A stretch of 38,379 bases of DNA from Fermentimonas sp. (lineage in GTDB: Bacteria; Bacteroidota; Bacteroidia; Bacteroidales; Dysgonomonadaceae): NCBI GenBank assembly GCA_028683355.1, contig JAQUIZ010000008.1, forward strand, positions 1-38,379, in the 5' to 3' direction. The notes under the pieces were generated by a model. That model saw only the letters and a program-made list of their open reading frames with translations. It was not told the DNA's origin and ran no database searches. Position numbers and translations under genes: made by a program. This document shows positions 33,860 through 38,379 of this stretch, in pieces (positions within the stretch are counted from its first letter, which is position 1; each line of letters opens with the position of its first letter).

Positions 33860-34951
33860 ATGTCAGAGCTAATTAAAGTAGGCATTACACATGGAGATGT
33901 AAATGGGGTTGGATACGAAATATTGATGAAGACATTTTCCGACATGCGAATGCTGGAATTGTTTAATCCAATAATATACGGATCATCAAAATCGGCATCC
34001 TACCATCGTAAGGTGCTTAATAACAATACTGTCAATTTTAATATAATAAATAGCGTTGAAGAGTCAAGAGAGGGGAAAATAAATCTTTTGAATTGTGTAA
34101 AAGATGAAACCCGTATTGATATCGGTAAACCAACATCCGAAGCAGGTGAATCAGCTTTTATTGCTTTGGACTGCGCTACTAAAGACCTGAAAGAAAACAA
34201 GATTGACGTTTTGGTTACACTGCCTATCAACAAAGACACTATTCAGAGCGATCAATTTAATTTTCCAGGTCACACTGAGTTTCTTGAAGAGAGATTTGCA
34301 GGTGAAGGTGAAAAAGCCCTCATGATTATGGCTACGCAAACAATGCGTGTTGCTCTTGCAACAACTCATATTCCAATTAAAGATATATCATCTTCACTTT
34401 CAAAAGAGCTTCTGGCTGAGAAAATAAGAACTCTGAACAAAACCCTTAAACGTGATTTCAGTATTGATGCACCTCGAATTGCGGTGCTCGGACTTAATCC
34501 CCATGCAGGAGAAAATGGGCTCCTTGGTAAAGAGGAAGAAGAAATAATTGCACCTGTAGTTAAAGAGGCTCAGGATGAATGGATATTATGTGCAGGACCA
34601 TTTGCCGCTGACGGTTTTTTTGGCAGTGGAAGATTCAAGGAGTTTGATGCTATACTGGCAATGTATCATGATCAGGGATTGATTCCTTTTAAGACAATGG
34701 CAATGGATATGGGGGTTAACTATACTGCTGGTCTTCCAATTGTACGCACTTCACCCGATCACGGTACTGCATATGATATTGCGGGTAAAAACGAAGCTTC
34801 GGATGAATCATTCCGACAGGCAATCTACATGGCCATTGATATTCACAGGAATCGTATAACATACGACGAAGCACGTAAGAATCCGCTTAAAAAGATGTTC
34901 TACGACCGTGGCAGGGATGATGAAAAGCTGGATCTTATGAAGGTGGACTAA
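33860..34951 (+). CDS. pdxA: 4-hydroxythreonine-4-phosphate dehydrogenase
   Basis: PdxA oxidises 4-phosphohydroxy-L-threonine in the DXP-dependent pathway of pyridoxal 5'-phosphate synthesis. The 363-residue protein has the family start VGITHGDVNGVGYEI and the three divalent-metal His motifs: FPGHTEFLEERF, LNPHAGENGLLG and AMYHDQGLIPFK. The substrate-binding RTSPDHGTAYDIAG follows. The length is slightly above the usual 330 because of a C-terminal tail. A PdxA2-like paralogue for other substrates is possible but less likely given the full motif set. It ends before the terminator shared with ilvC. Confidence 0.94.
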   Translation: MSELIKVGITHGDVNGVGYEILMKTFSDMRMLELFNPIIYGSSKSASYHRKVLNNNTVNFNIINSVEESREGKINLLNCVKDETRIDIGKPTSEAGESAFIALDCATKDLKENKIDVLVTLPINKDTIQSDQFNFPGHTEFLEERFAGEGEKALMIMATQTMRVALATTHIPIKDISSSLSKELLAEKIRTLNKTLKRDFSIDAPRIAVLGLNPHAGENGLLGKEEEEIIAPVVKEAQDEWILCAGPFAADGFFGSGRFKEFDAILAMYHDQGLIPFKTMAMDMGVNYTAGLPIVRTSPDHGTAYDIAGKNEASDESFRQAIYMAIDIHRNRITYDEARKNPLKKMFYDRGRDDEKLDLMKVD

Positions 34952-35042
34952 TATCGACTCATTATAAACTAGATTACATATTTAAGATTGCAATTATAGC
35001 ATAAAAAAGAGCCGTATTATATAAATCCGGTAAACAGATTAA

Positions 35043-35075
35043 AAAAGAGACTAAGATTAAATCCTAGTCTCTTTT
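35043..35075. terminator. Bidirectional terminator between pdxA and ilvC
   Basis: A perfect 11-bp stem (AAAAGAGACTA at 35043-35053 with 35065-35075) has an 11-base loop. It carries A-runs on its left and T-runs on its right, so it can end pdxA on the plus strand and the ilv operon on the minus strand. Confidence 0.85.
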
Positions 35076-35102
35076 GCTTTATATGATTCAGATAATATTG
35101 AA

Positions 35103-36149
35103 TCAGTTATTCTCAGGTCTGAGTTTGCGAACAACAGCACCTGTCCGCCACATTTCACTTTCTCGCAGTTCTTTTAGTTCCTCTTCAAGCTTCACACGAT
35201 AATCTGGCTGAGAGTTGCTATCTATTGAACGCTGAGCCTCGTTTCCGTTGGCCACCTCTTTATATAGTTTATCAAAAACCGGCTTTGTAGCATCATGAAA
35301 TGGTCCCATCCAGTCGAGTGCACCACGTTGAGCTGTTGTTGAACAGTTTGCATACATCCAATCCATTCCATTCTCAGCAAACAATGGCATAAGAGATTGA
35401 GTAAGCTCTTCAACAGTTTCATTGAAAGCTTCAGACGGAGTATGTCCGTTTTCACGAAGTACTTCATACTGTGCAAGCATAATTCCCTGAATAGCGCCCA
35501 TCAGTGTGCCACGCTCACCAGTAAGGTCAGAAAACACCTCACGTTTAAAATCTGTTTCAAACAAGTATCCTGAGCCAACACCAATACCCAAAGCCACTAC
35601 ACGTTCGTAGGCTCTGCCGGTTGCATCCTGAAATATTGCATAACTCGAGTTCAATCCACGTCCTTCAAGAAACATCCTGCGAAGACTGGTTCCTGAACCT
35701 TTTGGTGCAACCAGGATAACATCAACATCTGCAGGCGGAACAATTCCTGTACGCTCTTTGTATGTGATTCCAAAACCATGTGAGAAATAAAGTGCTTTGC
35801 CGGGTGTTAAATGTTTCTTTACTGTATCCCACACTGAAATCTGTGCAGCATCAGACAGAAGATATTGAATAATTGTAGCTCTTTCACAAGCTTCTTCAAT
35901 CTCGAAAAGAGTTTCACCAGGCACCCAGCCATCAGCTACCGCTTTATCCCATGTCTTGCTTTCTTTACGCTGTCCGACAATCACATTAAAACCGTTATCA
36001 CGCAAGTTCAACGATTGTCCGGGACCCTGAACACCATAGCCAATAACTGCAATTATCTCATCTTTTAATACTTCCTGAGCTTTACTCAACGGAAACTCTT
36101 CGCGGGTTACTACATTTTCTTCTACTCCGCCAAAATTCATTTTTGCCAT
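35103..36149 (-). CDS. ilvC: Ketol-acid reductoisomerase
   Basis: The enzyme converts acetolactate or acetohydroxybutyrate into the dihydroxy acids of valine, leucine and isoleucine synthesis, using NADPH and magnesium. From the ATG at 36147-36149 it has 348 residues and begins MAKMNFGGVEENVVTREEFP. It has the Rossmann motif GYGVQGPGQSLNLRDNG, the metal-binding segment DLTGERGTLMGAIQG and the knotted C-terminal domain. The size is that of the short (class I) form. A GTG at 36168-36170 would add seven residues but does not fit the family N-terminus. It is the last gene of the ilvB-ilvN-ilvC run. Confidence 0.96.
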   Translation of the reverse strand: MAKMNFGGVEENVVTREEFPLSKAQEVLKDEIIAVIGYGVQGPGQSLNLRDNGFNVIVGQRKESKTWDKAVADGWVPGETLFEIEEACERATIIQYLLSDAAQISVWDTVKKHLTPGKALYFSHGFGITYKERTGIVPPADVDVILVAPKGSGTSLRRMFLEGRGLNSSYAIFQDATGRAYERVVALGIGVGSGYLFETDFKREVFSDLTGERGTLMGAIQGIMLAQYEVLRENGHTPSEAFNETVEELTQSLMPLFAENGMDWMYANCSTTAQRGALDWMGPFHDATKPVFDKLYKEVANGNEAQRSIDSNSQPDYRVKLEEELKELRESEMWRTGAVVRKLRPENN

Positions 36150-36232
36150 TTTGTTTGATTTTAGCCTCACTTATACTCCTATAAAGGGGATAAGTTTTGG
36201 TAATATTACTAAATTATATATTTAATCTCTTG

Positions 36233-36823
36233 TTAATCAGTATAACCAAGTATACTGCTCATTTGTTCTTCTCTATTTTTGTTAGACTGTTCTCTCTTTG
36301 CAAGCATATCGCTCAATCTTTCTACTTTAGATTTAGTGATAGCTATTCTTCCGGAACGTACAAATTGCAGAACACCTATTTTCTCAGCCAGCTCATCAAA
36401 GAGACTCTGAGTCTCGATATAATGACCAGCCTTAAGGAAAACTATACAGTCTTTAGAAATCTCCAAAATACGTACATTGTATTTCCTTACCAGATACTCT
36501 ATTGAACCATGCTCAAGCACTTTCTCGGTAGACAGCTTATATAGAGCCAGTTCCTGGTGAACTAAATCCTCGTCGGTATTATAATATGCTTTAAGGATAT
36601 CAACCCTTTTGTCTATTAGGCGTACAAGTTTCTTCATAACCTCCTCATCGTTCGAGAAAGTTGTTATTGTAAATTTGTGAATACCTTTTATGGCTGACGG
36701 GGAAACCGAAAGCGTTTCTATATTCAATTGTCTGCGGGTAAATATTGTAGTAATCTGATTTAGCACACCCACCGTATTCTCTGAGAAAATGGTTAATGTA
36801 TACAATGTTTTATTGTCTTCCAT
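36233..36823 (-). CDS. ilvN: Acetolactate synthase small (regulatory) subunit
   Basis: The subunit activates acetolactate synthase and gives it feedback control by branched-chain amino acids. From the ATG at 36821-36823 it has 196 residues. The N-terminal ACT domain begins MEDNKTLYTLTIFSENTVGV and covers about 5-80 (LNIETLSVSPSAIKGIHKFT). A second ACT-like C-terminal domain follows (ILEISKDCIVFLKAGH, IGVLQFVRSGRIAITK). The frame is open further upstream (to 36880), but homologues start at the chosen Met. It lies 76 bases after ilvB and 83 before ilvC. Confidence 0.93.
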   Translation of the reverse strand: MEDNKTLYTLTIFSENTVGVLNQITTIFTRRQLNIETLSVSPSAIKGIHKFTITTFSNDEEVMKKLVRLIDKRVDILKAYYNTDEDLVHQELALYKLSTEKVLEHGSIEYLVRKYNVRILEISKDCIVFLKAGHYIETQSLFDELAEKIGVLQFVRSGRIAITKSKVERLSDMLAKREQSNKNREEQMSSILGYTD

Positions 36824-36899
36824 TTTTGTTGATTTTAAATTTGATTCATCACACATGACATCTATCATGAAACTGTTCATAGATCACAACCAATCCGTT

Positions 36900-38379
36900 T
36901 TACATAGTCTGACCGTTTCCAAGTAAAATATTTGTTACACAACCACCGGCAGGCACCATAGGATAAACCATACCTTTTGTTTCTACAACCACTTCAAGCA
37001 GGAAAGCACCCTTATGATTGAGCATCTCACTAATAGCATCGTCAAGTTCTTCACGTTTTGTTACTTTACGACCTTTTATATTATATGCATCAGCTACTTT
37101 AATGAAGTCTGGATTTTTAAGATGTGTTTCAGAGTATCTCTCATCGAAAAATAACTCCTGCCATTGACGTACCATTCCAAGGTAATTATTATTAAGAAGG
37201 ATAATTTTCACATCAATATCATACTCCATAATTGTACCGTATTCCTGCATAGTCATTTGCAAGCCACCATCACCAACAAAGACACAAACAGTTCTGTCAG
37301 GTGCACCATACTTGGCACCTATACCTGCAGGCAGTCCGAAACCCATTGTGCCGAGCCCTCCTGAAGTAACCATACTTCTTGATTGAGTATATTTAAAGTA
37401 GCGGGTGCTCATCATCTGGTGCTGACCAACATCTGTAACGCATATAGCCTTATTACCTGTAGCTTCAGTTACTTTGTTAATTACCTCGCCCATTTTAATT
37501 TCGCCTCCATTTTCCGGGTATAGCTCGTTGTTTATTACAAGGTCATACTCTTTCTGCACATAGGGTTTGAATTCTGAAATCCATTCAGAGTGCGACTTCT
37601 TTTCAAGCAGCTCGGTGACAAGTGGTAACGTCTGTTTTGCATCCCCTACAACCTTAACTGTTGTTTTCACATTCTTATCCAACTCAGCGAGATCAATATC
37701 AAAATGAACAACCTTAGCCTGTTTAGCATAGGTTTTAAGATCACCTGTAACTCTGTCATCAAACCTCATGCCTATTGCAATCAAAACATCGCATTCATTG
37801 GTCATCATATTTGGTGCAACGTTACCATGCATTCCCAGCATTCCAAAATTCAATGGATGATTACTTTGCATTGCCGAAAGCCCCAGAATAGTTGAACCGA
37901 AAGGAATATCAGCTTTCTCAAGAAAAGCACGAAGCTCTTCTTCGGCATTTCCCAGGATAACACCCTGCCCTATCAAAGCCAGGGGTTTTTTAGCACTATT
38001 AATTACTTCAGCGGCCTTCTTTATATTTGCCTCCTCAATATCGGGTACAGGCTGATAACTGCGTAAAAAGTTACTCTTTTGATATTTATATTCGCAACTG
38101 TTAATCTGAGCATCTTTGGCAATATCGAGTACGACAGGACCAGGTCTGCCGCTTGAAGCGATATAGAATGCTCTTGAAACAGCCCAGGCAATATCTTCTA
38201 CACGCCTCACCTGATATGCCCATTTGGTTATGGGTTGCGTGACGCCCATTACGTCAGCTTCCTGAAAAGCATCAGAGCCCAATAGGGCAGAACTAACCTG
38301 ACCAGAAATCACAACAAGAGGCGTACTATCCATCATTGCGTCCGTAATTCCTGTTATTGTGTTTGTTGCACCCGGTCCA
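36900..38379 (-). CDS. ilvB: Acetolactate synthase large subunit, 5' end outside window
   Basis: The ThDP-dependent enzyme condenses pyruvate with pyruvate or 2-oxobutyrate in the first common step of branched-chain synthesis. The visible part is about 493 residues, open to the window edge; upstream of the first internal Met it reads GPGATNTITGITDA, the expected family sequence. It has the FAD/middle domain (GQGVILGNAEEELRAFLEK, MLGMHGNVAPNMM) and the C-terminal ThDP domain with the GDGG...NN motif (FVGDGGLQMTMQEYGTIMEY to ILLNNNYLGMVRQW). The N-terminal catalytic Glu is outside the window. It is followed by ilvN and ilvC. Confidence 0.96.
   Translation of the reverse strand, partial: GPGATNTITGITDAMMDSTPLVVISGQVSSALLGSDAFQEADVMGVTQPITKWAYQVRRVEDIAWAVSRAFYIASSGRPGPVVLDIAKDAQINSCEYKYQKSNFLRSYQPVPDIEEANIKKAAEVINSAKKPLALIGQGVILGNAEEELRAFLEKADIPFGSTILGLSAMQSNHPLNFGMLGMHGNVAPNMMTNECDVLIAIGMRFDDRVTGDLKTYAKQAKVVHFDIDLAELDKNVKTTVKVVGDAKQTLPLVTELLEKKSHSEWISEFKPYVQKEYDLVINNELYPENGGEIKMGEVINKVTEATGNKAICVTDVGQHQMMSTRYFKYTQSRSMVTSGGLGTMGFGLPAGIGAKYGAPDRTVCVFVGDGGLQMTMQEYGTIMEYDIDVKIILLNNNYLGMVRQWQELFFDERYSETHLKNPDFIKVADAYNIKGRKVTKREELDDAISEMLNHKGAFLLEVVVETKGMVYPMVPAGGCVTNILLGNGQTM

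Noticed and set aside
36824..36880. Longer N-terminus for ilvN
   Set aside because: The extra 19 residues do not match the ACT-domain family start, which begins at the Met at 36823.

Overview
The window is a chromosomal stretch of a Bacteroidota bacterium, most likely order Bacteroidales. Three things point there: protein families largely confined to that group (NigD-like lipoprotein, BT_3928-type membrane protein, DUF4837, DUF1599, DUF2723, head-GIN/DUF2807), the lack of obvious Shine-Dalgarno sites, and recurrent promoter elements of the Bacteroidota type (TTG or TTTG, 19-20 bases, then TAnnTTTG). Genus is not resolvable by eye. The sequence is AT-rich and compositionally even. I see no insertion sequence, phage, CRISPR array, toxin-antitoxin or defence locus.

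Layout. 1-4.4 kb: minus-strand ldcA (cut by the window edge) behind gyrB, then a Dabb-domain gene, rpsT and tRNA-Glu(TTC); rpmH follows on the plus strand and is short enough to be overlooked. 4.5-9.1 kb: a compact plus-strand run of a membrane-anchored PASTA protein, an RluD-type pseudouridine synthase, D-Ala-D-Ala ligase, an acyltransferase and a NigD-like lipoprotein, i.e. mostly envelope functions. 9.1-12.3 kb: minus-strand TonB-family protein and the peroxide-detoxifying pair ahpC-ahpF, with an OxyR-like operator at the ahpC promoter and a terminator-like hairpin between the two genes. 12.5-14.4 kb: typA/bipA. 14.4-20 kb: minus-strand folE, SPOR protein, tpiA, BT_3928-family protein, DUF1599 protein, LysM/M23 peptidase and ndk.

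20.4-24.7 kb: a large DUF2723 (GT117-type) membrane protein and a polysaccharide deacetylase. 24.8-31.4 kb: a tripartite export operon (ABC ATPase, two MacB-type permeases, periplasmic adaptor, TolC-type outer-membrane protein) ending in a repeat-rich head-GIN protein and a strong terminator. 31.4-31.7 kb: a non-coding stretch with an unusual compound palindrome upstream of rlmN. 31.7-35 kb: rlmN, a DUF4837 lipoprotein and pdxA. 35-38.4 kb: the branched-chain amino acid genes ilvB (cut by the window edge), ilvN and ilvC on the minus strand.

Several genes begin later than their longest open frame suggests (typA, the ABC ATPase, the second permease, ilvC, ilvN); promoter positions and family N-termini support the corrected starts. 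The window is mainly housekeeping. The points most worth a second look are the compound palindrome at 31.5 kb, the OxyR-like site and attenuator of ahpCF, the beta-solenoid-like protein in the export operon, and the duplicated DUF1599 and redox-motif-poor BT_3928 proteins. I found no clear undescribed system.
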